Assembly: GCA_050485485.1 (NCBI GenBank)
Contig: JBJHBM010000008.1
Location: forward strand, 1-64,000
Length of the DNA: 64,000 bases
Source of the DNA: WHSO01 sp050485485
GTDB lineage: Bacteria; Pseudomonadota; Alphaproteobacteria; SMXQ01
Direction: 5' to 3'
The position numbers were made by a program, and so were the translations under genes. Numbering within the stretch: the first letter of the stretch is position 1; each line of letters starts with the position of its first letter. This document shows positions 7,831-16,287 of this stretch, piece after piece. The notes beneath the pieces are model-generated. The model saw only the letters and a list, made by a program, of their open reading frames with translations, was not told the DNA's origin and searched no databases.

Positions 7831-9270
7831 TCATCCACGCCGGGCGGGCAGGCGCAGCAGCGCCGCCATGAAGACGACGGCGGCGACCAGCGCCAGCAGG
7901 TTGGCAGAATAGACCATCGTCACGGCCCGGCCGACCGCCGCCGGGTCGGTGGCATCTCCAAGGCCCGCGACGGTCGAGAGCACGCCGGCGGCGGCGGCGC
8001 CGAAGGCGGTGCCGAGCGAGCGTACGGACGGCATGGCCGCGGAAGTCGCGCGTTCCTCCCCCGGCCGGGCATTGGCCATGGTGCGCGCCACGAGATGGAC
8101 GTTGTGCACGCCGACCCCGATCCCCAGCACGAAGGCCGAGAAGGCTAGCACCGCGAGCAGCGGCGGCAGCGTCGCCGTCGCCGCGATCCCGGCGAGGCCG
8201 GCCACCATCAGCACCGGCCCCGACATCAGCGCGAGGCGCTCGCGCCGGCCCGACCAGCCCGAGACCAAGAAGGTACCGATGGTCCACCCGGCCGAGACCA
8301 CGATGGCGATGAAGCTGATGAGAAGCGGCGTCACCCCGTGGACCACCTGCAGCAGCAGCGGCATGAACAGGTTGACCGATGTCTGTGCCATGCCGCCGCA
8401 GAACAGGATCAGGAACGCGAGGCCGACCGGCGAGCGTAGCGAAAGGGCATCGGACGGATAGAGGCGGTTGGGAGAAGCCCGGTCCAGGCGGAACGTGGCC
8501 CAGAGCATCCCCACGGCGAGCGCCACCAGCAGCAGCCTGAGCACCGTATCGGCGACGGGCCCGGCGAGTGCGACGGCGAAGACGCCGCCCGTCAGCATCA
8601 TCACGCGGGCGAAGGGGAAGCGCGCGGCGTCGGAACGCCGGCCGGCGTCTGCGGTTTCGTCCGGCACCCGCGTCCAGATCAGCACGGCGAAGGCGAGGAT
8701 CAGCGGGACCATGCTCCAGAACGAGCCGCGCCACCAGCCGATCTCGGCGAACAGACCACCCACCAGCGGCCCGCAAAGCTGGGCAATCATCCAGGTGCCC
8801 TGGTGGGCGGCGAGGATACGACGACGCAGGCCGTCGGCGAAGAATGCGCTGACCAGCGCCATGCCGCCGCCGGTCACGAGCCCGCCCGCGAATCCCTGCA
8901 GCCCCCGCGCCGCGACCAGCGTCCCCATGTCGGGAGCGAGCGCGCAGCCGAGGGTGCCCAGGAGAAATGCGACGATGCTCAGCAGCGAGCCATTGCGTCG
9001 CCCGAACGCGGCCCAAATGGGATTGAGGCTCGCGGCGCCGACGATGGCGCCGATGGTATAGAGCAGGGTCGGCCACGTGTAATAGTCGGCGCCGCCGAGG
9101 TCGGCCACCACCGTCGGCATGATGATGGTGATGACGAGCACCTGGAGCGCGTGCAGTGCGACGCCGAGCACCACGATAGCCGAATAGACCGCACGCCCGT
9201 CGCGGACGAGATCGCCCCAGGGCGCGGTCTGCGGGGCCGCTCCATCATGTGCCGTGGATTGCCCGCTCAT
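7831..9270 (-). CDS. MFS transporter, DHA2/EmrB-like drug exporter
   Basis: A 479-residue integral membrane protein with 12-14 hydrophobic segments, the first beginning SAIVVLGVALHALQVLVITI. The phrase IIMPTVVADLGG after segment 1 and the Gly-rich loop AAFGRRNGS between segments 2 and 3 are typical of the major facilitator superfamily, and the length fits proton-driven multidrug efflux pumps. Substrate cannot be predicted. The start at 9270 has a purine-rich AGGGGGAACG about 12 bases upstream, slightly far but the best available. The gene stands alone and converges on the TctC transcript, separated from it by the terminator. The 159 bases upstream show nothing I recognise. Confidence 0.9.
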   Translation of the reverse strand: MSGQSTAHDGAAPQTAPWGDLVRDGRAVYSAIVVLGVALHALQVLVITIIMPTVVADLGGADYYTWPTLLYTIGAIVGAASLNPIWAAFGRRNGSLLSIVAFLLGTLGCALAPDMGTLVAARGLQGFAGGLVTGGGMALVSAFFADGLRRRILAAHQGTWMIAQLCGPLVGGLFAEIGWWRGSFWSMVPLILAFAVLIWTRVPDETADAGRRSDAARFPFARVMMLTGGVFAVALAGPVADTVLRLLLVALAVGMLWATFRLDRASPNRLYPSDALSLRSPVGLAFLILFCGGMAQTSVNLFMPLLLQVVHGVTPLLISFIAIVVSAGWTIGTFLVSGWSGRRERLALMSGPVLMVAGLAGIAATATLPPLLAVLAFSAFVLGIGVGVHNVHLVARTMANARPGEERATSAAMPSVRSLGTAFGAAAAGVLSTVAGLGDATDPAAVGRAVTMVYSANLLALVAAVVFMAALLRLPARRG

Positions 9271-9429
9271 GGGACGACTGCGTTCCCCCTCCTTGCTGCG
9301 GCCCGCTTCCTGTGCGGCGCGCCCGCCGTCCTTGTCCGATGGCTTTGTCTGATGGTGTTATCGGCGGCCGGTGCCGAGTGTCGCGCGAACCGGCCGTCCT
9401 GTCCATCCGCCGCGCCGCGATGGGCCGCG

Positions 9430-11034
9430 TCAGGCCCGGGCGCGACGCAGGTCGGCCAGGACTTCGCGGGCCGCGTTGTGGCCCGGCGCCCCGGTGACGC
9501 CGCCGCCCGGGTGGGTGCCGGCGCCGCACATATAGAGGCCCGGTATCGGCCCCCTGTAGTTGCCGTGGCCGAGCAGCGGGCGCGCCGAGAACATCTGGCC
9601 GAGGTCGAGCGCACCGTGGAAGATGTCGCCGCCGACCAGGCCGAAGGTGCGCTCGAGGTCGAGAGGGCTCAGCACCTGACGGCCGACGACGGAACGGGCG
9701 AAGTTGGGCGCATGGGCGTCCACCGTCGCGATCATCAGGTCCGCGACCTCTTCCCTGCGATCGTCCCAGGAGGCGCCGTCCGGCAACACGGGCGCGACAT
9801 GCTGGCAGAACAGGCTCGCCACGTGCGCGCCCCGCGGCGCCAGCGTGTCGTCGAGCGTCGAGGGGATCACCAGTTCCACGATCGGGCGGCGCGACCAGCC
9901 GTGGGTGCGGGCGTCGAAATAGGCGCGTTCCATGTAGCCGAGGCTGGGCGCGATGATGATTCCGGCGGTGTGGTGGTCCGCAACCTCCTGTCCCGGCAGC
10001 GCCGAAAAATCGGGCAGCTCCGAGAGCGCCACGTTCATGCGGAAGGTCCCGGAGGCGCAGCGGTAGCCTTCCATTCGGGCACGGAATCCCGCCGGCAGCG
10101 CCCCTTCCGGCACCAATTTCAGGTAGAGCAGCTTGGGGTTGACGTTGGCGACCACCGCGCGCGCGCGCAGCGTCTCGCCCGCCTCGGTGACGACGCCGAC
10201 GGCGCGGCCCCGCTCCACCAGAACCTCGCGCACGCCCGCGCTTGTGCGTATGTCGGCGCCGCGCGTACGCGCCGCGCGCGCGATCGCCTCGCTGATCGCC
10301 CCCATTCCGCCGACGGCGTGCCCCCAGGCACCCTTCTCCCCGTTCACCTCGCCGAAGCGATGGTGCATCAGCACGTAGGCCGAGCCCGGCGTATAGGGGC
10401 TCGCGTAGTTGCCGACGATACCGTCGAAGCCGAACGCGGCCTTGATGGGATCGCTCTCGAACCAGCGGTCGAGATAATCGCCTGCCGAGGCCGTGAACAG
10501 ATCGAGCAGATCGCGCTGCGCGTCGAGCCCGAGGCGGCGCACCCGGTTGCCGAGCCGGCCCGCGCGCGCGAACTCGGCGAGCGCCGCGAGGAGGCGGCCC
10601 TCGACGGCGTTGGGCGGCGTCTCCAACACGAGATCGCGGATGAAGTCGGCGACCGTGTCGAGGCGCGCCTCGAAAGCGTCGAGCCGTTCGGCGTCGCGCG
10701 CGGAAAACCGCGCGACCTCGGCGCGGGTGACGCCGGCGCCGACCTTGAGATAGCGCCCATCGTCAAGCGGCAGGAAGTTGGCGAGACGCCGCTTGACGAT
10801 GCGCAGGCCATGGCCGTGCAGATCGAGGTCGCGGATCACCTTCGGGTTGAGAAGGGACACCGTGTAGGCGGCGACCGAGTTGCGGAAGCCCGGATGGAAC
10901 TCCTCCGTCACCGCCGCGCCGCCGACGACAGCACGGCGCTCCAGCACCACGACCTTGAGGCCCGCGCGCGCGAGGTAGGCGGCACAGACGAGGCCGTTGT
11001 GACCGCCGCCGATGATGAGCGCGTCGTGGATCAT
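9430..11034 (-). CDS. FAD-dependent oxidoreductase, CrtI/PYROXD2-like
   Basis: A 534-residue flavoprotein. The N-terminal dinucleotide-binding motif is ALIIGGGHNGLVCAAYLARA, followed by a typical second FAD motif ending VVGGAAVTEE. The C-terminus carries GLYMCGAGTHPGGGVTGAPG, the FAD-contact motif of phytoene-desaturase-like enzymes and of the PYROXD2 group. These proteins oxidise or isomerise hydrophobic substrates; no carotenoid genes are nearby, so a PYROXD2-like role is more likely than carotenoid synthesis. The start is set at 11034 because the FAD motif follows at once; a Met six codons upstream (11052) is possible. The aldo/keto reductase gene lies 45 bases upstream on the same strand. 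Confidence 0.88.
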   Translation of the reverse strand: MIHDALIIGGGHNGLVCAAYLARAGLKVVVLERRAVVGGAAVTEEFHPGFRNSVAAYTVSLLNPKVIRDLDLHGHGLRIVKRRLANFLPLDDGRYLKVGAGVTRAEVARFSARDAERLDAFEARLDTVADFIRDLVLETPPNAVEGRLLAALAEFARAGRLGNRVRRLGLDAQRDLLDLFTASAGDYLDRWFESDPIKAAFGFDGIVGNYASPYTPGSAYVLMHHRFGEVNGEKGAWGHAVGGMGAISEAIARAARTRGADIRTSAGVREVLVERGRAVGVVTEAGETLRARAVVANVNPKLLYLKLVPEGALPAGFRARMEGYRCASGTFRMNVALSELPDFSALPGQEVADHHTAGIIIAPSLGYMERAYFDARTHGWSRRPIVELVIPSTLDDTLAPRGAHVASLFCQHVAPVLPDGASWDDRREEVADLMIATVDAHAPNFARSVVGRQVLSPLDLERTFGLVGGDIFHGALDLGQMFSARPLLGHGNYRGPIPGLYMCGAGTHPGGGVTGAPGHNAAREVLADLRRARA

Positions 11035-11079
11035 CCCCCGATGCTGCCCCATCGGCGGGCGCGAGGGAACAAGGCTCTG

Positions 11080-12060
11080 CTAGGCCCCGGCGCGCGCGGC
11101 GTCCTTGGCGTGGTTGCTGTGGCCGTAGGCGCCTTCCGGGCAGATCTTCCCGATGCGCGCCATGTCCTCGGCCGTGAGCCCGAGCCCGGCGGCCTTGGCG
11201 TTGTCCTCCAGATGCCTGCGGCTCTTGGAGGACGGGATCGGCACCACGGTACCCGGCTGGCGCATCAGCCAGGCGAGCGCCAGCGCAGAGACGGACACGC
11301 CCTTCTCGGCCGCCATCTCGCCGAGCGCGGCCACCATCGCCGCGTTGCGCTCGATGTTGCCGGGACGGTAGCGTTCGTCCTCGCGGCGGCGGTCGTCTTC
11401 GGGAATGTCAGCGGCGGAGCGGAACAGGCCCGCGAGCAGCCCCCGCCCCAACGGGGCGAAGGCCATGAAGCCCATGCCGCGGTCGCGGCAGGCGGGCAGG
11501 ATCTCCTCCTCGGGGTCGCGCACGAACAGCGAGTACTCGTCCTGCACCGAAAGCAGCGGATGGACCGCGCAGGCACGGGCGACGAGGTCGCGGGTGAGCC
11601 CCTTGGAAATTCCGATCCAGCGGGTCTTGCCCTCCTTCACCATCTGGGCCATCGCGCCGACCGACTCCTCGACCGGAATCTCGGGATCCACCCGCGAGAT
11701 GCAGATCATGTCGAGGCAATCGATGCCGAGCCGCCCGAGGGCACCCTCGGTCGAGTTGCGTATGTGCTCCGGTGAACCCGCCACCTGGCGCTTGCCGTCG
11801 GGGCGTATGGTGCCGAGCTTGGAATGGATCACGAAGGCGTCGCGGTTGCCCTTGATCGCCCGGGCGATGAGCCGGTGGTTGTGACCCTCGCCGTAGTTGG
11901 ACGAGGTGTCGAGGAAATTGATCCCAAGGTCGAGAGCGCGGCGGATCGTGGCGACGCACTCGTCGTCGTCCTGGGCGCCGTAGCAGCCCGACATGCTCAT
12001 GCAGCCGAGGCCGATGGGCGATACCTTGGGCCCGCCCGGGCCGAACGTGATGCGGTCCAT
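11080..12060 (-). CDS. Aldo/keto reductase with altered catalytic tetrad
   Basis: A 326-residue TIM-barrel protein of the aldo/keto reductase family, which reduces carbonyls with NADPH. Of the usual tetrad, Asp51 (FLDTSSNYGEG), Tyr56 and Lys81 (VIHSKLG) are present. The His expected in the strand written DLYYQHRVDP in relatives is Ser122 here (DMICISRVDP). The C-terminal NADP site is seen as VVPIPSSKSRRHLEDN. The His change may slow or redirect catalysis. AGGTGAGG stands before the ATG. It follows the terminator of the amidohydrolase gene and so probably has its own promoter, with the FAD oxidoreductase downstream. Confidence 0.9.
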   Translation of the reverse strand: MDRITFGPGGPKVSPIGLGCMSMSGCYGAQDDDECVATIRRALDLGINFLDTSSNYGEGHNHRLIARAIKGNRDAFVIHSKLGTIRPDGKRQVAGSPEHIRNSTEGALGRLGIDCLDMICISRVDPEIPVEESVGAMAQMVKEGKTRWIGISKGLTRDLVARACAVHPLLSVQDEYSLFVRDPEEEILPACRDRGMGFMAFAPLGRGLLAGLFRSAADIPEDDRRREDERYRPGNIERNAAMVAALGEMAAEKGVSVSALALAWLMRQPGTVVPIPSSKSRRHLEDNAKAAGLGLTAEDMARIGKICPEGAYGHSNHAKDAARAGA

Positions 12061-12079
12061 GTCGAAACCTCACCTTTCG

Positions 12080-12111
12080 AAAATGCGGCGGCCCCGCCTG
12101 AGCGGGGCCGC
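12080..12111 (-). terminator. Rho-independent terminator of the amidohydrolase gene
   Basis: GCGGCCCCGC (12088-12097), loop CTGA, and the exact complement at 12102-12111. Read on the minus strand the stem is followed by ATTTT. It lies about 20 bases after the stop of the gene at 12132-13850. Confidence 0.8.
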
Positions 12112-12131
12112 ATGGCCCGAGATGGGGCGCG

Positions 12132-13850
12132 TCAGTTGTGGTAGAGCGGCCCGCGCAGGAGCCGGCCCGCGAGCGCGCCAGTGTGCTCGCCCTCGCGGAT
12201 GAACAGCTCGCCGTTGACCAGCGTGCATAGGATGCCGTCGGATTTCTGGCTGATGCGGGGCTGGCCCGCCGGCAGGTCGTGGACCAGCTCCGGCATGGCG
12301 GGCGCGATGGTGTCGGGATCGAACACCACCACGTCGGCGCAGTTGCCCTCGCGCAGCCAGCCGCGGCCCTTGAGGCCCCAGAACGCCGCCACGTCGAAGG
12401 TGATCTTGCGGACCGCCGCCTCCAGCGTGAGCGCCTGCTTGGCGCGCACCCAATGGCCGAGCAGGTGGCCGTGGACCGGGTTGATGGTGGTGGCGACGTG
12501 GGCGCCCGCGTCGGAGAACGTGACCGCGGTGCGCGGATGGCGGATCATCGCCAGGCAGAAGTCCTGGTCCTCGTTGTTGCTCGGCTGCACGAAGAACAGC
12601 TTGAGATGATGCTCGAGCGCGAGGTCGATGAAGGTCTCGACCGGGTCCTGGTTGCTGCGCTCCTTGGCGATATCGGCGATCGACGGATAGGGCGGCAGGG
12701 GCCGGGTCAGCGGGAACACCCAGTTCCAGTCCACCGGGCGCTGGAACGCGTTGGGCAGCGCCGGGTCGGGCTTGTGGGTATGGGCGTGGACCGCGTCCAC
12801 CAGCTTCTTGCGCATGGCGGGATCGCGCAGGCCCTTCTCCTGCTCGGCCAGGGGCAGCTTGCGGAAGTCCTTCCACACCGCGATGTAGTCGTAGGGCGTC
12901 ATGGTCTCGAACGAGCGCAGCGAGCCGTTCCAGGTGGCCGTGCCCTGGATCAGCATGCGGCCGCCCGCGGCGACGCATTCGTCCACCATGCGGAACTGCT
13001 CGCGCCACAGGTCGGGGTTCTTGCGCCGGTACCACGAGCTGCCGAAGGTGAAGGGCACGCCGCTCGACAGGCACAGGTCCTTGACACGCTGGTGCTCCAG
13101 GTGGCGCTTCTCGGGATCGGGGATCACGTTCTCGCGCGCCATCTCCACGATGCCGGTGCCGAGCTCGGCGAGGACGCCCACGAGGGCGGAGAATTCGTCC
13201 CACGAGGCGACGCGGCTCGCCACCGGCTTGCCGAGCGGCGTGCGGTGCGCGCCCGAGCGCGAGGTCGACAGGCCGATGGCGCCTGCCCGCATCGAGTCCG
13301 CGAGAGCCCGCTTCATCGCGACCAGATCGTCCTCGCTGGCCTCTTCCTCCATCGCGCGCGCGCCCATAACGTGGGTACGGAGCGCCGAATGGCCCACGTA
13401 GCCCGCGTAATTGAGCCCCTTGGGCAGCGCGTCAACCGCGTCGAAGTACTCCGGAAACGTCTCCCAGGTCCACGGAATGCCCGCTTCCATGGCCTCCGGC
13501 GCGATGTCCTCTGCGCGCTCGAAATTGTGGAGCACCAAGGACTTGTCGCGCTCGGTGCAGGGCGCCATGGTGAAGCCGCAGTTGCCCATCACCACCGTCG
13601 TGACCCCGTGCCAGCACGAGTTCATCCCGAGCCCGTCCCAGAATACCTGGGCGTCCATGTGGGTGTGGCCGTCGACAAAACCGGGCGCGACCACCTGACC
13701 GTCGGCGTCGATCACCTGCTGCGCGCTTTCGCCCGCGAGCTTGCCGATCGCCGTGACGATGCCATCGCGAATCCCGACGTCGGCGCGATAGCCGGGCAGG
13801 CCGGTGCCGTCGACGACGGTGCCGTTCTTGATGAGGGTGTCGTAGGTCAT
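12132..13850 (-). CDS. N-acyl-D-amino-acid deacylase-type amidohydrolase
   Basis: A 572-residue metal-dependent hydrolase. The metal-binding GFVDGHTHMDAQ (His62, His64) follows a beta-sandwich start, and GNCGFTMAPC carries the Cys that in D-aminoacylases bridges the zinc site. Late motifs TFSDAGAHV and the closing sandwich strand GNCADVVVFDPDTI complete the family pattern. Relatives remove acyl groups from D-amino acids or hydrolyse related amides; the exact substrate is unknown. GGGAGGCG precedes the ATG. It has its own terminator, so it is probably a single-gene unit upstream of the aldo/keto reductase gene. Confidence 0.9.
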   Translation of the reverse strand: MTYDTLIKNGTVVDGTGLPGYRADVGIRDGIVTAIGKLAGESAQQVIDADGQVVAPGFVDGHTHMDAQVFWDGLGMNSCWHGVTTVVMGNCGFTMAPCTERDKSLVLHNFERAEDIAPEAMEAGIPWTWETFPEYFDAVDALPKGLNYAGYVGHSALRTHVMGARAMEEEASEDDLVAMKRALADSMRAGAIGLSTSRSGAHRTPLGKPVASRVASWDEFSALVGVLAELGTGIVEMARENVIPDPEKRHLEHQRVKDLCLSSGVPFTFGSSWYRRKNPDLWREQFRMVDECVAAGGRMLIQGTATWNGSLRSFETMTPYDYIAVWKDFRKLPLAEQEKGLRDPAMRKKLVDAVHAHTHKPDPALPNAFQRPVDWNWVFPLTRPLPPYPSIADIAKERSNQDPVETFIDLALEHHLKLFFVQPSNNEDQDFCLAMIRHPRTAVTFSDAGAHVATTINPVHGHLLGHWVRAKQALTLEAAVRKITFDVAAFWGLKGRGWLREGNCADVVVFDPDTIAPAMPELVHDLPAGQPRISQKSDGILCTLVNGELFIREGEHTGALAGRLLRGPLYHN

Positions 13851-13975
13851 GGGTCGCCTCCCGTTGCGGCGAGGGCCCCTAGGCCTTCTCGCGCCTTGGT
13901 TTCCGGAAGGCTAGACCCGCGTCCTGCCGGGCGCAATGGGCGCGTTGGAATTCCCCGCCGGCCCCCCGGAAATTC

Positions 13976-14866
13976 CTATCGGGCGCGCGAGAAACCGCCG
14001 CCCTCCGCCGCCGTGACCGCCGCCCCGGCGGGCGCCTCCCGGTCCCGGCGGCGTTCCCGCACGGCGGCCGTCATGCCGAGGGCGTCGTGGACGGCGGTGG
14101 CGACGTCGAGCAGCCGGGCACGCTCCATCCGCCCGATCAGGCTGAACTCGAGCCGGCCCTGGCGCCAGTGGAAGGTCGAAAGTCCGTCCTGCCGGGCGAA
14201 GGTGAAGGAGGTACGCCGGGCATCCCCCGGCACCGGCACCGCGCCCACGTAGAGGCCGAGGGAGTTCCGGCCGCCCTCGTAGATCAGCTGCACCACGAGC
14301 TGCTCGCCGATGAAGAAGATGCGCCCGCCTGCGAGCGCAAGGCCGAAGTCCTTGAGGTCGGGCGCCGAGCGCGGCGCCGGCCCGCCGAGCCAGCCGACCA
14401 GCACCTTGCCGCTCTCGGCCGCATCCCCGGGCAGCGCCGGCGCCCCTTCCTCCGACAGCAGGGCGTGCGCCTCGATGGCGCGGCGCGTGAAGCTCGGGAA
14501 CGGCTGCTGCTGCTCGCGCACCGCCGTCCATTGGTCGTTGGCGAGCCACCCCCCGGCGCCGGCCGCAGCCGCCAGCGCGAGCCCGAGGGCGCAGCGCAGC
14601 ACGATCCGCAGCGCGCCCCCGCGCGGACGGGCTGACAGCTTCTCCGCCATGCCCTCCATCCCGGCCGGCAGCGGTATCTTGGTCATGAAGTCGAACGCCT
14701 GGTGCAGCGCGACATTCTGGGCACGGTAGGCGGTGACCCTCTCCGCCTCGTCCGGATGCAGCGCGAGATAGGCCTCCACCGTGCCGCGGCGGCCTACGTC
14801 GAGCAGGCCGTCCACGTAGGCCTGGAGCTCCTCCTCGCGCACCCCGGCGTCATGCGCCGGCGGCAC
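13976..14866 (-). CDS. Anti-sigma factor for ECF pair 1
   Basis: A membrane-anchored anti-sigma factor of 296 residues. The N-terminal EEELQAYVDGLLD and LHPDEAERVTAYRAQN match the zinc-finger-like anti-sigma domain of alphaproteobacteria, though the His and Cys ligands are not all present. One membrane segment follows (IVLRCALGLALAAAAGAGGWLA) and then a periplasmic domain of about 170 residues. I place the start at the GTG at 14866, 7 bases after the sigma stop and behind AAGGATGAGG; an ATG at 14938, overlapping the sigma gene, adds 24 basic residues that do not look like the family. It should sequester the sigma factor encoded upstream. Confidence 0.82.
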   Translation of the reverse strand: MPPAHDAGVREEELQAYVDGLLDVGRRGTVEAYLALHPDEAERVTAYRAQNVALHQAFDFMTKIPLPAGMEGMAEKLSARPRGGALRIVLRCALGLALAAAAGAGGWLANDQWTAVREQQQPFPSFTRRAIEAHALLSEEGAPALPGDAAESGKVLVGWLGGPAPRSAPDLKDFGLALAGGRIFFIGEQLVVQLIYEGGRNSLGLYVGAVPVPGDARRTSFTFARQDGLSTFHWRQGRLEFSLIGRMERARLLDVATAVHDALGMTAAVRERRRDREAPAGAAVTAAEGGGFSRAR

Positions 14867-14873
14867 GCGCGCC

Positions 14874-15425
14874 TCATCCTTGCCTTTCCCGCACCGCGTC
14901 CCTGCGGTCCACGGCAACAGTCGGCGCGTCCTGCTCATGGCGCCTGCCGTCCATGTGCCGGCGCAACATCTCGCGTCCGCGGAAGAGCCGCGACATCACG
15001 GTCCCGATCGGCACGCCGAGCACGTCGGCCGCCTGCCGGTAGCTCATGCCCTCGAGCCCCACCAGCAGGACCACGGAACGGTAGCTCGTCGGCAGCGCGG
15101 CAAGCGCACGCTTGAGGTCGCGGATCTCGAGGCGCTCCTGCTGGTTGGGCAGCGCGCGCAGTACCGGGCTCACGTCCTCGATCGGCACCTGTATGCCGTG
15201 GCGCCGCTGGCGCGCGATGCCATCCACGTAGATGTTGTGGAGGATGGTGAAGAGATAGGCCCTGTGATCGCGCACCTTCGCCCAGACATGCACGTGGGAC
15301 AGCGCGCGGGCGAGGCATTCCTGTACCAGGTCGTCGGCCTCGATCGAGTTGCCGGCGAGCGCCATCGCATACCGCCGCAGCCCCAGCACATGGGACTTCA
15401 GGACTTCGGTGAGTTTTTCCGCCAC
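14874..15425 (-). CDS. ECF-family RNA polymerase sigma factor 1
   Basis: A 183-residue group 4 sigma factor. Region 2 contains LAGNSIEADDLVQECLARAL and HRAYLFTILHNIYVD; region 4 contains LPTSYRSVVLLVGLEGMSYRQ and IGTVMSRLFRGREMLRR. No extra C-terminal domain is present. The start is a GTG at 15425 with GGGGGGACG in front; no ATG is available near the conserved part. The anti-sigma gene follows after 7 bases. A likely autoregulated promoter lies at 15593-15620, giving a leader of about 160 bases that contains a GGTCACAG site. The stress that releases it is unknown. Confidence 0.92.
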   Translation of the reverse strand: MAEKLTEVLKSHVLGLRRYAMALAGNSIEADDLVQECLARALSHVHVWAKVRDHRAYLFTILHNIYVDGIARQRRHGIQVPIEDVSPVLRALPNQQERLEIRDLKRALAALPTSYRSVVLLVGLEGMSYRQAADVLGVPIGTVMSRLFRGREMLRRHMDGRRHEQDAPTVAVDRRDAVRERQG

Positions 15426-15566
15426 GCGCGCGTCCCCCCAAGCCAGGGAGCCGAAGCGCGGCCCGGGAAACGACAGACGCTTCCCGCCGTCCGGGCAATG
15501 CGGACGGCGCCATCCGCTTCGACGTCAACAGAGTAGTTACTAGTGGCACGAGAGAACGTGGCATCG

Positions 15567-15583
15567 CTGTGACCAATCTGTGG
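15567..15583 (-). promoter_or_regulatory. GGTCACAG site with second half-site
   Basis: On the minus strand CCACAG-ATT-GGTCACAG, two copies of a CACAG core 11 bases apart. It lies just downstream of the predicted -10 element of the sigma gene promoter, a position at which a bound protein would hinder transcription. The same word occurs before EPS genes. Confidence 0.4.
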
Positions 15584-15592
15584 TTGCGGTAG

Positions 15593-15620
15593 TAAGACGG
15601 CGCACCCACCCGAGTATTCC
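15593..15620 (-). promoter_or_regulatory. Predicted ECF-type promoter of sigma/anti-sigma pair 1
   Basis: On the minus strand GGAATAC (15620-15614), 15 bases, then GTCTTA (15598-15593). The layout matches the ECF promoter pattern GGAACTT-N15-GTCTAA and the element before the second sigma gene in this window (GGAACTT-N15-GTCCAT), suggesting self-activation. Confidence 0.5.
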
Positions 15621-15701
15621 TGTGCAAATTGTTTACAACCGACGCAATTTTCGGCGCTCCCGGGAGATGGCCGACGACCGGGCCCATCAGCGCGGGGCCC
15701 A

Positions 15702-16136
15702 TCAACGCGAGGGCGAACGGTTCTGCATGTCCGCAAGCGTCCGGAACTGCGGTACCTCGGCGATCTCATCCCGGGTCAGCCGCACCAGGACGATGTGGTC
15801 TCCTCCCATGCCGGCGGTCGGCTCGATCCGCACATGGGCACTTGTCACCCCGACCGTCCGCCTACCGATCCCTAGGAACCCGCCCGCGCCGATCACGACG
15901 CCGGCAACCCGGCCCTGCGGGTCGAGGACGAGGTCGGCCACGTCGCCGATTCTCCTGCCGTCCTGGGTCACCACGGCGCTGCCGAGCAGGTCGCGCGCCA
16001 TGATCTGGCCCACCTGCTGGGCCTCGAGGATACCCTTGCCCGCCAGCCCGTTCTCGTCCAGCATCCGCGGCGATTGCGCCGCCGTCACGCCGGCGACGAG
16101 CAGAATCGCGACGGCGCTCATCAGGGACCACTTCAT
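15702..16136 (-). CDS. Secreted PRC-barrel domain protein
   Basis: A 144-residue exported protein. The signal sequence is MKWSLMSAVAILLVAGVTAA. The rest is one PRC-barrel: ARDLLGSAVVTQDGRRIGDV, a strand DLVLDPQGRVAGVVIGAGG and IGRRTVGVTSAHVRI. Secreted PRC-barrel proteins are common in alphaproteobacteria and often appear in stress regulons; their molecular role is unclear. The Met at 16136 is chosen because the signal sequence starts there and AGGTGGGAG precedes it. The gene lies upstream of the ECF sigma gene on the same strand, so it may share its regulation. Confidence 0.8.
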   Translation of the reverse strand: MKWSLMSAVAILLVAGVTAAQSPRMLDENGLAGKGILEAQQVGQIMARDLLGSAVVTQDGRRIGDVADLVLDPQGRVAGVVIGAGGFLGIGRRTVGVTSAHVRIEPTAGMGGDHIVLVRLTRDEIAEVPQFRTLADMQNRSPSR

Positions 16137-16287
16137 CTCCCACCTCCAGGACCTGCGATCCACGGCCGGATTCCGGCCAGCCTCCCGGACGCCCCGAACG
16201 GTCGTCCTATGCAGATACCTAGACCCCCGTGGGCGGCCGGCTATTCCCGGCTACCTCCTTCGATGACACGGCGCGGTCCCGGGAGCC

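Noticed and set aside
8803..11775. Long plus-strand open frame of about 990 codons
   Set aside because: It runs opposite to the MFS, FAD-oxidoreductase and aldo/keto reductase genes, has Arg/His-rich composition and no domain; it is an antisense frame kept open by high GC.
12088..12111. Hairpin considered as a recombination site
   Set aside because: No integrase gene or repeated copy nearby; its position and T-tract on the minus strand fit a terminator.
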